64,000 bases of DNA from Centipeda noxia ATCC 43541 (GTDB lineage: Bacteria > Bacillota > Negativicutes > Selenomonadales > Selenomonadaceae). This document shows, piece by piece, positions 22,940 through 32,400 of the stretch; the first letter of the stretch is position 1, and every line of letters begins with the position of its first letter. The notes below the pieces were generated by a model, which was not told the DNA's origin, ran no database searches, and worked only from the letters and a program-made list of their open reading frames with translations. The position numbers and the translations under genes are program-made. The DNA lies in assembly GCF_000160555.1 (NCBI RefSeq), contig NZ_GG749279.1:190413-254412 (forward strand), read 5' to 3'.

Positions 22940-23160
22940 TGCGATATCGCGTGAATACGACCTGTCAGTTTCGCAACAGGCTCTATGAGAAAGACGAGGT
23001 TGTTGATCTTCCTGCGGAGGTGGAAGTGCCTCCGTATTTTGATGCGTTGGAAGAGGTTGCGCCGCCCGTGCAGGATACTCCGAATGAGGGCGATGTGAAC
23101 GACGATACGCCGCCCGTGCAGGAGATTCCGACGACGGCAAAGAGAGGACGCAAGAAATAA
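22939..23160 (+). CDS. Small head-associated protein with repeat
   Basis: A 73-residue protein with a folded N-terminus (YRVNTTCQFRNRLYEKDEVV) and a flexible acidic tail containing two APPVQD/TPPVQE repeats and the basic end KRGRKK. Similar short proteins follow the capsid gene in many phages (the N-terminal part resembles a small SH3-like strand protein). Function unknown. Confidence 0.55.
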   Translation: MRYRVNTTCQFRNRLYEKDEVVDLPAEVEVPPYFDALEEVAPPVQDTPNEGDVNDDTPPVQEIPTTAKRGRKK

Positions 23161-23165
23161 GGAGT

Positions 23166-23211
23166 GGGGCTGATGTATGGGGACAAGTGTTTTCGTGCGT
23201 CAGCCCCTTTT
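23166..23211 (+). terminator. Hairpin between head and tail genes
   Basis: GGGGCTGA (23166-23173) and TCAGCCCC (23200-23207) form an 8-bp GC-rich stem with a 26-base loop, followed by TTTTCTCTTT. It probably attenuates transcription after the head genes and so raises capsid and cement levels above tail genes. Confidence 0.65.
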
Positions 23212-23228
23212 CTCTTTAAGGAGGTGGA

Positions 23229-23828
23229 ATGATGGATAAGATCGATGTTTGCAATCTCGCACTCTCGCGAATTGGGATTGATACAGTCGAGGCACTCACA
23301 GAAGCAAGTGAGCCGGCGCGTGTATGCAGTCAGTTTTACGATCATTGCCGCCGCGTCGTATTGCGAAAATATCCGTGGACGTGGGCAACGCGTCGAGTGC
23401 AGCTTGCAGAGCTCACGGATAAGCCGCAGGGCTATTCCTACGCCTATCGTTATCCTGCGTCATGCGTTGCGCTGCGCAAGCTCTATAATGGTCATTTCGA
23501 CAACATCCCTGCGTATACGGGGTATCAGATTGTCAGTGACAAAGAAGGGCGCGTCATCTATACCGATGTAGCGAATGTCTCGGCAGAGTATACGGCAGAC
23601 ATCGAGGACACAGGTCTTTTTGATGATCAGTTTGTCGAAGCCCTCAGCTGGAAACTTGCTGGAGCTATTGCATTTAAACTCACAGGAAATGCACAGCTTC
23701 CGGGATATTGCGAAGAACAATATACGGCGCTCTTTCTGGATGCTGTGGCGAACAATGAGGACGAGCAGAATGCGGAGGAGAAAGAACCGTATACGCTCAT
23801 TGCGGCGCGTTTCGGGGGTGACTTCTGA
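23229..23828 (+). CDS. Tail tubular protein A (adaptor)
   Basis: A 199-residue protein of the T7 gp11/TTPA-like family: KIDVCNLALSRIGIDTVEAL, then RVVLRKYPWTWATRR and YPASCVALRKLYN. It joins portal to nozzle in short-tailed phages. Adjacent to the large nozzle gene with a 1-base overlap. RBS AAGGAGGTGGA. The start may be either of two adjacent ATGs. Confidence 0.9.
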   Translation: MMDKIDVCNLALSRIGIDTVEALTEASEPARVCSQFYDHCRRVVLRKYPWTWATRRVQLAELTDKPQGYSYAYRYPASCVALRKLYNGHFDNIPAYTGYQIVSDKEGRVIYTDVANVSAEYTADIEDTGLFDDQFVEALSWKLAGAIAFKLTGNAQLPGYCEEQYTALFLDAVANNEDEQNAEEKEPYTLIAARFGGDF

Positions 23829-26116
23829 TGGCGGGCGGGCAAATGTATCCCCTAAAGCCGAGTTTTGCTGGCGGCGAACTCACGCCTGCACTCTACGGGC
23901 GGACGGATTTACAGAAGTATGATGTAGGTGCGTCGACATTAAAGAATATGATTGTCCTACGCTATGGCGGGGCGACACGCCGCCCGGGCTTTCGTCATGT
24001 GGCAAAGACGCAGGGCGGGAAAAGGGCGCGCCTGATTCCGTTTCAGTATTCGACGGAACAGAGTTATGTGCTTGAGTTCACCGCTGGATGTATTCGAGTG
24101 TTTACAAAAGGTGGGATTGTTGTTAAGGATGATGCTCCTCTTGTGATCCCCACATCGTACACAGAGGCTGATCTATCGGATATCAAGTATACGCAATCTG
24201 CAGACGTGCTCTTTCTCGTACACGTCAATCATCCGCCGATGACACTCACACGCTATGGGGTCACGGATTGGAAGTTCGAGCGGATGGATATTGCGGGCGG
24301 ACCGTTTGAGGATCCCAATACAAAAGATGGCTTAAAGATCGGAGCATCAGGTGTGCAGGGTGAAATCACGTTGAAGGCAAGCGTTGACTATTTCACAGAG
24401 GATATGGTCGGCAGTCTCATTCGTCTTGGGCATACAATGAGCGGACAACTTAAGTCAGGTATTCCAACCACACCGCTTGTCGTGCGATGCGTTCCGAGTG
24501 GAACAGTCTACGTGGAATCGTTCGGCTTCTGGAACGGCAGTTTTATTGTGGAGAAACATGATAAGTCCACGGATACATGGATTGCATTGCAAGAACAGCA
24601 TGCCAACCGCACGCAGAACTACACACTCAACTATACAAACAAAGGTGATGATATCGTCGAGTATCGTGTGCGTAGTGAAAAGTTTGATACATCTGTATGG
24701 AGCAACGAGAACGAGCGGCAACGGGGATATGTGACCATCCAGACATTTGCGCAGGACTATTATGGCGTTGCGCGAATTACGGCAGTCAACTCCGCAACAA
24801 GCGCTGCGGCAACAGTAACGAGAGAACTTGCAGACACGGAGGCGACGAATGATTTCTCTCTCTCGGCGTGGAGCGCGAAAAAAGGCTATCCGCAAGCGGT
24901 GAGCTTCTTTGAAGACCGCCTTGTCTTTGCAGGGAGCAGAGCGAAGCCGCAGACCTATTGGGCATCGCAGTCGGGGGACTATTACAATTTCTGGGTCAAT
25001 ACCCCGCAGCAGGACAGTGACGCAATCACTGGAACGCTCTCGGGCGGGCAGATGAACGGTATTCGTGCCATTATCCCATTTGGTGAAATGCTCATGCTCA
25101 CCTCGGGCGGCGAGTATAAGGTCGGCGGTGGCAACGAGACGTTCACGCCGACGAATCAAAAGGCAGAGCCCCAGGAGTATCGTGGCATCAACAATCTAAC
25201 TCCGGTCGTCATCGGCGGGCGCATCGTCTATGTGCAGCATCAAGGCAGTGTTATCCGTGACCTCACATATAGTTATGATGTGGACAAGTACACGGGAGAT
25301 GACGTATCTCTCCTTGCTGCGCATCTCTTTGAGGGGCATACGATTGTTGCGCTCGCCTATCAGCAGACGCCGAACACGGTTGTTTGGTGCGTACGGGAGG
25401 ATGGCGCGCTACTGGGCATGACCTACATCAAGGAGCAGGACGTATACGCGTGGCACAAGCATACGACGGCGGGGAAATTCACGGATGTGTGCACGATCTC
25501 GGGCGATCGTGAAGAAGAACTTTGGGCGGTTGTAGAGCGTGACGGCGCGCATTATGTCGAGCAGATGGCTTCTCAGATACGCAATACCGCGCCTGAGGAG
25601 CAGTTCTATGTAGATGCAGGATATATTTATCACGGCACGGCAAAAGATACGCTTACGGGACTGCAGTGGCTCACTGGGAAGACTGTCTCCGTGCTTGCCG
25701 ATGGGAATGTCCTTGCGGATATGCGTGTGAATGAGAGTGGTGTTCTACAACTGCCGAAAGCGTTCAGCAAGATTACAGTTGGTTTGCCCTTTGAGAGCAC
25801 GATTCAGACAATGCCAATTGAGTTCAGCGTGCAGGACGGCTCCTATATGGGGCGCAAGAAACGCGTCTCACGTATGACAATCCTCTTCCGCGATACACGC
25901 GGTGGGCTCTATGGCGTGGGGGAAAAGAGACTTGATGCGATCAAGTGGCGCAGCACTGAGAAGTATGACAGCCCGATTGCACTTTACAGTGGGAAACGCC
26001 ATGTCGTCATCCCGAGCGCAAGCTATGAGGATACAGTATATCTGACGATCAAGCAGACTGACCCGCTGCCGATGACGATCCTGTCCATTGTGCCGGAGGT
26101 GGAAGCGGGTGGCTAA
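23828..26116 (+). CDS. Tail tubular protein B (nozzle)
   Basis: A 762-residue protein of the T7 gp12-like nozzle family: the start PLKPSFAGGELTPALYGRTD, then GGATRRPGFRHVA, RLIPFQYSTEQSYVLEF and AVSFFEDRLVFAGS are hallmark segments. It forms the tip of the short tail. Larger than the BPP-1 and T7 proteins mainly through inserted beta-rich segments. The end overlaps the next gene by 8 bases. Confidence 0.92.
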   Translation: MAGGQMYPLKPSFAGGELTPALYGRTDLQKYDVGASTLKNMIVLRYGGATRRPGFRHVAKTQGGKRARLIPFQYSTEQSYVLEFTAGCIRVFTKGGIVVKDDAPLVIPTSYTEADLSDIKYTQSADVLFLVHVNHPPMTLTRYGVTDWKFERMDIAGGPFEDPNTKDGLKIGASGVQGEITLKASVDYFTEDMVGSLIRLGHTMSGQLKSGIPTTPLVVRCVPSGTVYVESFGFWNGSFIVEKHDKSTDTWIALQEQHANRTQNYTLNYTNKGDDIVEYRVRSEKFDTSVWSNENERQRGYVTIQTFAQDYYGVARITAVNSATSAAATVTRELADTEATNDFSLSAWSAKKGYPQAVSFFEDRLVFAGSRAKPQTYWASQSGDYYNFWVNTPQQDSDAITGTLSGGQMNGIRAIIPFGEMLMLTSGGEYKVGGGNETFTPTNQKAEPQEYRGINNLTPVVIGGRIVYVQHQGSVIRDLTYSYDVDKYTGDDVSLLAAHLFEGHTIVALAYQQTPNTVVWCVREDGALLGMTYIKEQDVYAWHKHTTAGKFTDVCTISGDREEELWAVVERDGAHYVEQMASQIRNTAPEEQFYVDAGYIYHGTAKDTLTGLQWLTGKTVSVLADGNVLADMRVNESGVLQLPKAFSKITVGLPFESTIQTMPIEFSVQDGSYMGRKKRVSRMTILFRDTRGGLYGVGEKRLDAIKWRSTEKYDSPIALYSGKRHVVIPSASYEDTVYLTIKQTDPLPMTILSIVPEVEAGG

Positions 26117-26576
26117 GTTTACCTACCATGCGCCGACGGATGACGATCTCAGATATCTTGCCGCACATCTGCGCCCGGAGGATCGTCGCGAGATCGTCGG
26201 TATGACAGGACCAAATGTCGAAGCGGAGGTCATGCGCTGTTATTATAACAGTACGGCGGCGTACGCCTGTTACTGCGATGAGGTGATCATCTCGGCGTTC
26301 GGTGTCATTGAGACAAACCCGTTCCTGCGGCATGGTATCATCTGGATGCTTGCAACGGAGGAGACGGCAAAGCACAAAGTCTATACAGGAAAGAAGACGC
26401 GCGAAGGAATCCGCGCGTTTTTGCATGATTGGGAATATCTCTATAACTACGTCGACAAGGGGAATGATGCGACGATTGCATGGCTCAGGTGGCTTGGCGC
26501 GGTCGTCCATGAACCACAGCCGATGGGCCTCTATGGACTTCCCTATCACCTGTTCGAGTTTTTCAAAAAGGAGTGA
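26109..26576 (+). CDS. T7 gp13-like internal virion/assembly protein
   Basis: A 155-residue protein with GNAT-like features: the start AKFTYHAPTDDDLRYLAAHL, CYCDEVIISAFGVIET and NPFLRHGIIWMLATEE match the DUF2833/gp13-type family of short-tailed phages, needed for virion assembly. I chose GTG 26109 (GGAGGTGG upstream) over a TTG seven codons earlier. Enzymatic activity has not been shown for this family to my knowledge. Confidence 0.78.
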   Translation: MAKFTYHAPTDDDLRYLAAHLRPEDRREIVGMTGPNVEAEVMRCYYNSTAAYACYCDEVIISAFGVIETNPFLRHGIIWMLATEETAKHKVYTGKKTREGIRAFLHDWEYLYNYVDKGNDATIAWLRWLGAVVHEPQPMGLYGLPYHLFEFFKKE

Positions 26577-26582
26577 TGATAT

Positions 26583-27269
26583 ATGGGTGTAGTGCCAATG
26601 GTGATTGGAACGCTCTTTACCTCATGGATGCAGGGGCGTGCGCAGCAGGCGCAGGCAGAAGCGGCCGCTCGGCAGTCCGAACAGAACGCGCAGATCGCGC
26701 AGATGAACGCCGATAAGGCACAGGAGACCGCAGAGCGACAAGATGAAAACAACAAGATCAATGTCGAGAATGAACGGCGTAGGGCGCTCCTGCGGATGGG
26801 ACAGCAACGGGCGGCAATCGGAGCGAGCGGGGTCACTGCCTCGGGCAGTGCTGCGGCGGCTCTTGCGGATACAGGATATGCGATCAACGAGCAGACAGGC
26901 ATGGGCCTCTACAATGGTCGTCAGCAGGTCGATAATATGCTGCAGCAGTCGACAGACTTTCAGAATCAGTCCAATTTCCACAGTACAAACGCACGCAATT
27001 ATCGGGCCGCCGGCAAGCGTGCAATGATGAACAGTATGCTCACAGGCGCATTCACTCTCGCGAGTAATCTCTATACAGGTGTAAGTTCTGCAGCACAGGA
27101 GACCGCAGAGGCGGCAGGCACACAGGTCGGTTCGTTCGGCGGAAAGGATTGGAGCACGGGATTCCACGGATGGGGCGGCAAGGACACGAGTTTCGGGCGT
27201 CACATCGGAAGTTATACCACGCGTGGTTATGGGATGCCGCGTCAGAGCACATTTTTTCAAATGAGATAA
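26583..27269 (+). CDS. gp14-like internal virion core protein
   Basis: A 228-residue protein whose N-terminus has a hydrophobic helix (VVPMVIGTLFTSW) and a long Gln/Ala helix (QQAQAEAAARQSEQNAQIAQ), followed by RALLRMGQQRAAIGASGVTA, a stretch typical of podovirus internal core proteins. Such proteins are ejected first and form a channel in the outer membrane. The C-terminus is Gly-rich (SFGGKDW..., HGWGGKD). Confidence 0.8.
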   Translation: MGVVPMVIGTLFTSWMQGRAQQAQAEAAARQSEQNAQIAQMNADKAQETAERQDENNKINVENERRRALLRMGQQRAAIGASGVTASGSAAAALADTGYAINEQTGMGLYNGRQQVDNMLQQSTDFQNQSNFHSTNARNYRAAGKRAMMNSMLTGAFTLASNLYTGVSSAAQETAEAAGTQVGSFGGKDWSTGFHGWGGKDTSFGRHIGSYTTRGYGMPRQSTFFQMR

Positions 27270-27284
27270 GAGGAGGTTTGCTTC

Positions 27285-29456
27285 ATGGATTTTTCACCGT
27301 TTCAAAACAAAGAGGGCGTTGGTTCGCCTGCGGCACAAATTTCACGTGTGCAGTACAGTAACCAGGGGGAACAGGCACTTGTACAGGCGCAAGGTGAGAC
27401 CGCCAACGTGCTTACCAAGGGCTTTACGGCGATGAAAGATCAGGTGGAGCAGACACAAGCGCTCGCTGCGAACAATATGTATAACAAGCTCATGAGTGAG
27501 GGTACATCTGAACTCATGCAGAAAAAAGAAGAAGGTGCCCTCAATCTCACGGATGACTACGACAAGCTCCAGAAAAAGACGATGGACACGGTATTTGCCA
27601 AGTATAGGGGCGTCCTTCGTTATGGCACGGGAGCTCGTGCGTTCAATGAGTTCACGGAGCGTGACAATGTAACACGTCGCGCGAATGTCATGCGGTATCA
27701 GCAGGAGCAGCTTGAGGCATATAAGAACACGCAGTATAAGAATGCTGTGGATGTTTGCCTTGACAATGTGCTTGAATACGGCGGGAATGACGCAGCTATC
27801 GACATGGCGATTAATCGTGGCAATGCTCTTGCTCTTGGAATGTACGGGGGGCATGGAGAAGAACGGGTCAAGTATGAAACGGAGCTGATTGCGCGGCAAG
27901 CCGTGGGGCAAGCAATGTCCCTTGCCATGCAGACGGCGGACTTTAAGCGCATGGATGAAATCAGCAATAAATATGGGAAGTATATGGATTCGAATCAGCG
28001 GACAGCGGCTCTCGGTGCAGTGCGCAAACATGCACAGCAGGAGATGGAGTTCAACGAGGCGCAGACAGCGATTAAGGAACTCGGGCTTGAGGCGACGCGG
28101 GAGCAGTATCGGGAGTGGTATATCAAGAATCATCATGGGAATGCGCCGAGTTTGGATGCTTTTGATGCCTTTTATAAAAATACAGAAGGTGCTGAATATC
28201 AGCTCGGTGCACCCCTCAATGGAGCGAATGGGAAATACGATTGTGGCTCGTGGGTTCTGCAAGCTGCTGCGCTCTATGGACTGAATCTTTCCAGTCGTTG
28301 TGCGGACGACCAATATGTTGAATTAAAGGGAATGGGCAGAGCGTTCAGCGACCCGAGTCAATTACGTTCTGGTGACCTAGTGTTCTGGACGGGGACGGGC
28401 GGCGAGGAAGGGCAATACGGCATTGCTCATGTCGGTATCTACAATGCGAAGACAGGAAAGGTAAGGCAGGCTGGTAATCACGGCGTTGCTGAGATTGATC
28501 TGAACACATATAAGGTCGTCGGCTTCGGGCGCGGCGTAATGGAGACCCCTCCGACCGAGATGGAGATCGAGGAGGGCGTTAATAAGATTTTTGCGGCAAA
28601 GGAACAACAGCTCGCAGTGCGTGATCGTGAGGATGGTCGACTCTATAATCAAGTGCTGAATGCAATGCTGGATATTCAAAGTGATGGGGCTTTTCATACG
28701 GTGGGCGAGTATCAGGCGATTGCTACGTCGATTGCGGGAGACAATCCGCGTGTTATTTCAAAGGCAATGAATCATGCTCTTAAAATGGGGCGTTCTGATC
28801 AGGCCTATGCAGATCAGCAGCAGGAGAAAGAAGAGCGTCGGCAGCTCAGAGCGATGCAGGCGCAGACGCTGGGCGAGTTTAGCTTCTACTTGTATAAGGA
28901 GGACTTTGCAAGAAAGCTCCAAAACGGAACGATGAAAGATAACGATGTTCTTGAATACCTTACCATAAATCCACAGCTTACCGAAAAGCAAAAGAAGGAT
29001 CTGTTGGATATGTCGAAGGATTACCGAAACGGCGAAGGATTGTTTGCGTATGACCTCAATGCAATCAAGGGGGCGGTTAAGAATCGCTTCCCCGGTATGA
29101 ATCAGGGGGACTTTGATGCATCCTATGCGATTGCACATAGTTCTGTTAATCAGCGTATACAGGACTATAAGTTGAAAAACAACGGACAAAGGCCGACACA
29201 AGAACAGGTGATTACTTGGGCGACGGAGGATATAACTACCGAAAGCTATTCGCCGGGCGGGTTCGGAGGTGGAAGTATCGACCTCAATAGAGCACAGCTC
29301 TATGACCGTGGAATCGAGAGCATTGTAGAGAGACCGGATGGAAAATATTCGGTTACGCTGACCAATGGATTGGGGACTTTCACTAAAACAAAAGAAGAGG
29401 TCACGAAAGGTCTTGTAGGCGGCAAAAACGGCTATGACATTGTGTTTGATAAATAA
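27285..29456 (+). CDS. Internal virion protein with NlpC/P60 peptidoglycan hydrolase domain
   Basis: A 723-residue protein. An N-terminal helical region (about 1-300) resembles internal virion proteins. An embedded NlpC/P60-like cysteine peptidase spans about 305-420: catalytic Cys in YDCGSWVLQA, His in IAHVGIYN, and a further His in GNHGVAE. The rest (about 430-723) is helical and ends in a beta-rich domain. It would be ejected to cut peptidoglycan at infection, the part played by the transglycosylase in T7 gp16. It stands in the gp15 position and is followed by the giant protein. Confidence 0.85.
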   Translation: MDFSPFQNKEGVGSPAAQISRVQYSNQGEQALVQAQGETANVLTKGFTAMKDQVEQTQALAANNMYNKLMSEGTSELMQKKEEGALNLTDDYDKLQKKTMDTVFAKYRGVLRYGTGARAFNEFTERDNVTRRANVMRYQQEQLEAYKNTQYKNAVDVCLDNVLEYGGNDAAIDMAINRGNALALGMYGGHGEERVKYETELIARQAVGQAMSLAMQTADFKRMDEISNKYGKYMDSNQRTAALGAVRKHAQQEMEFNEAQTAIKELGLEATREQYREWYIKNHHGNAPSLDAFDAFYKNTEGAEYQLGAPLNGANGKYDCGSWVLQAAALYGLNLSSRCADDQYVELKGMGRAFSDPSQLRSGDLVFWTGTGGEEGQYGIAHVGIYNAKTGKVRQAGNHGVAEIDLNTYKVVGFGRGVMETPPTEMEIEEGVNKIFAAKEQQLAVRDREDGRLYNQVLNAMLDIQSDGAFHTVGEYQAIATSIAGDNPRVISKAMNHALKMGRSDQAYADQQQEKEERRQLRAMQAQTLGEFSFYLYKEDFARKLQNGTMKDNDVLEYLTINPQLTEKQKKDLLDMSKDYRNGEGLFAYDLNAIKGAVKNRFPGMNQGDFDASYAIAHSSVNQRIQDYKLKNNGQRPTQEQVITWATEDITTESYSPGGFGGGSIDLNRAQLYDRGIESIVERPDGKYSVTLTNGLGTFTKTKEEVTKGLVGGKNGYDIVFDK

Positions 29457-29467
29457 CGGAGGGACGT

Positions 29468-32400
29468 ATGAAACCGGAAGAAGCAGCAGAGCTGCATAAG
29501 AGAATACTCAGTGATGCGTTTAATCCTGAGACTGCGTGGTATCCGTATAATCCTGCATACCATAACAGCGACGAACTGAACGATATCGTAAACTATGCGC
29601 CGACAAGCGAATACGCGACCTATGACACGGGCAGACGTGACGACGCGGGCAATCCGATCATGAGCAGCGACGTGATGGATTTGATGATGACAAAGTCCTA
29701 TGAGCCGCAAAAAGAACCGGATTGGTCTGTCTCTAATATCGCGGATGCGGTCTATACAAAGCTGCGGGACAACTTCTATGATGGCAGTGTTCAGCCCGTC
29801 GATTTTGACAATCCATATTACACAAAAGACATGACTGCACCGCCGGAGCCGATCACAGGGAAAGACCTCATCAAAGGGGCTATGCCCGAGAGTTTTCAGG
29901 CATCCAAACTCTATGCGGATTATTTCTACGGTGAGGACGAAAAACGCGAGCAGATCAAGAAAGCGCATGACCTGACGGGGATTCGCGCGGAGACGATTGC
30001 CAATGACCCAGATGTATGGGAAAAGGTCATGAAGATTGTCCAGCGTGCAGAAAAACTCAAAAAACTTCCTGGCATGGTAGATGCGAACGGCGATCTCAAT
30101 ATGAGCCGCGTCTATGAGGCGATGCCGTATCTTCGGGAAATCGTCGAAAAGCACGGAACCAATGAAGCTGTTATGATGCTCCAGAATGCCGAGGGGCTGC
30201 GGACTGTGGGCGATGCCTACAACAACGAATTTACCCGGTTTGCTGGAAGCGTAGCGACGGGTGTGGAGCGCGGCTATTATAACATTCGCAAGCAGTTGAC
30301 TTACGCCAATGCGATGATTGGCAGGCGCAAACTCACCGAAGATGAGCAGAATTGGATTACGGCGCTTGACAAGAAGAAGGAGGAGTTGCCCGAATACTCC
30401 TATGGCGGTGTTGGGCAAGCAGTTGGTGCGATGATCGGCGGTGCCGCCGAGAATATCCCGATGATTGCTTCTTCGCAAGGTGCAGGAGGTACGGCGGGCG
30501 GTATCACTTTTGCTGTGACAAAAAGCCCGACCGCAGCGCAATGGGTCTACAGAATTGTTTCTACAGCCGTTATGGGGCTTGAGATCGGCGGCAGTCAGTA
30601 TGAGGAGAATCTCAGCAAACTGGACGCAAAGGGACGCGCGATGTATACGCCGACAGAGGCGGCGGCGCTCTCTGCAACGCAGGGACTTGCCGAAGGTGTC
30701 ATTGAGCAGCTTGCTTTGCAGAAGATTGCCCGCACGATTTTTGGACGTGGGGATGCAAAGGCACTGCGTGATCTCTATGCAGGTGCAGGAGCAAAAGATT
30801 TGGCACTGGCTGCAGAAGGGGCAACTGCAAACGAAGCGGCGCGTGCACTCATCAAGGAACGGATTCTTGGTGCGGCAAAAGCGGGCGCAATTACGTTTAA
30901 TACGGAGCTGCAGGAGGAGTTTGCCCAGCAGGTCTCGGATATGGTCATCGAGAACATGGCGCAGATGGCACTCAAGGGGGACGATGCCGAGATTGCATCC
31001 GTCAGAGAAATCCTGCAGAAATCTACCACCGCCGCAATCGAAGCCGCGCCCTCTATCGCCGGATTCGGGCTTCTCGGCTTTGGCGGTCATGTGGGTGCCC
31101 ATACGAATACGATGCTGAATGCTCGCTCTCACATGGAACAGCTCGTGAAGAATCGTCTCTATCGGAGTGTCAACGAGAATCAGAACCTCATCAACACCGT
31201 GGAGGCGGTCGGGGACAACCTGAAGAACGTGCAGGAACTCCAGGGCAAGGCCCCCGATCTTGTGAATGAGATGCTGGACTCGCAGAATCGCCGCTATGGG
31301 ATAGAGACAACGGTCGTAGATATTGTGTCACTCAATCAGGAAGAGGGCGGCGCGGAGCTTGTGCAGGAGATTGCCGTCGCAAACAACATCAGTGCGGAGG
31401 AGCTGCAGGCGTGCGCGGACGGGACGGGGATGCTTCCCGTCAAAACGTCGACCCTCCAACAGATGACAACGAATCTGGACGAGGAGAAACGCAAGGCACT
31501 CTTTCAGAACATCACAAAGTCCTCTGATCTCTACACGGATAAGCAGACGCAGCAGGAAGCGAAGGTCATCAAGGAGATTCTGGGTGCATTCCGTGAGAAG
31601 ACGGAGGCGGAAGTCGGCGATTCCGTTGACCGCTATGTCGAAAGCGCGTTCACGGAGGACGGGCACCGCGCCCTTGCACGGGATATCTTGCTCGCCGATG
31701 TGAATCACCCCGGAGCAGAGATTCAGCGACGTAAAAAGCAGCTGGATGATGCACTTGCAGAGCTGAATACCGCAGCACAGGAGACCGCAGAGGCGGCGGA
31801 GTATCTTGCACATATTCAGCCTGAGATTGACAAGATCAACGCGCAGAAGGAAGCTCTTTCGGCGGTCGAGGGCACAATAAAAAGCATCCAACCCGGGGAC
31901 GTTGCTGCAACAGCAGAGCTGACCCCCGAGGCAAGAGGCGTATATCATGATCTTGCAGGACAGCTCAGTAATGCTAAGAGCAAGAAAGCCCGCACCGCTG
32001 CGCGTGCTTCTGCGCTTCTTACTGCGCGCTATGCTGAGCGTATGGCGAAAATTTACAGCGAGGTAAAGGGCGAGCCGTACACCGCCGCAGACTATATGCG
32101 CGAACATCTCCGTGTGGATGCGCGTGCGGATGACAAGAAAAGAGAGGCGGCGAAGAAAAAGGCAGAGGTCGTCAAGGATTTCATTGACACGCATTTCCCC
32201 GATGCCGCCGAACGCGAGATGGCAGTCATTGCAACGATGCAGGATGCCGTAAGCCCCGCGAAGGGATGGCGTAGGCTCTATAACGACTTTGTGGAAGATC
32301 GCGATGAACTTCTACGTCCTGCGCTGGATGCGCTGGGGCGCGGGATGGGCAACGGTGTCGATATTGTTCCGATTGATGATGATGGACGCGGAATACGTGT

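Noticed and set aside
29432..31132. A 566-codon minus-strand frame opposite the giant virion gene
   Set aside because: Cys/Arg/His-rich nonsense composition and complete overlap with a clearly coding strand.
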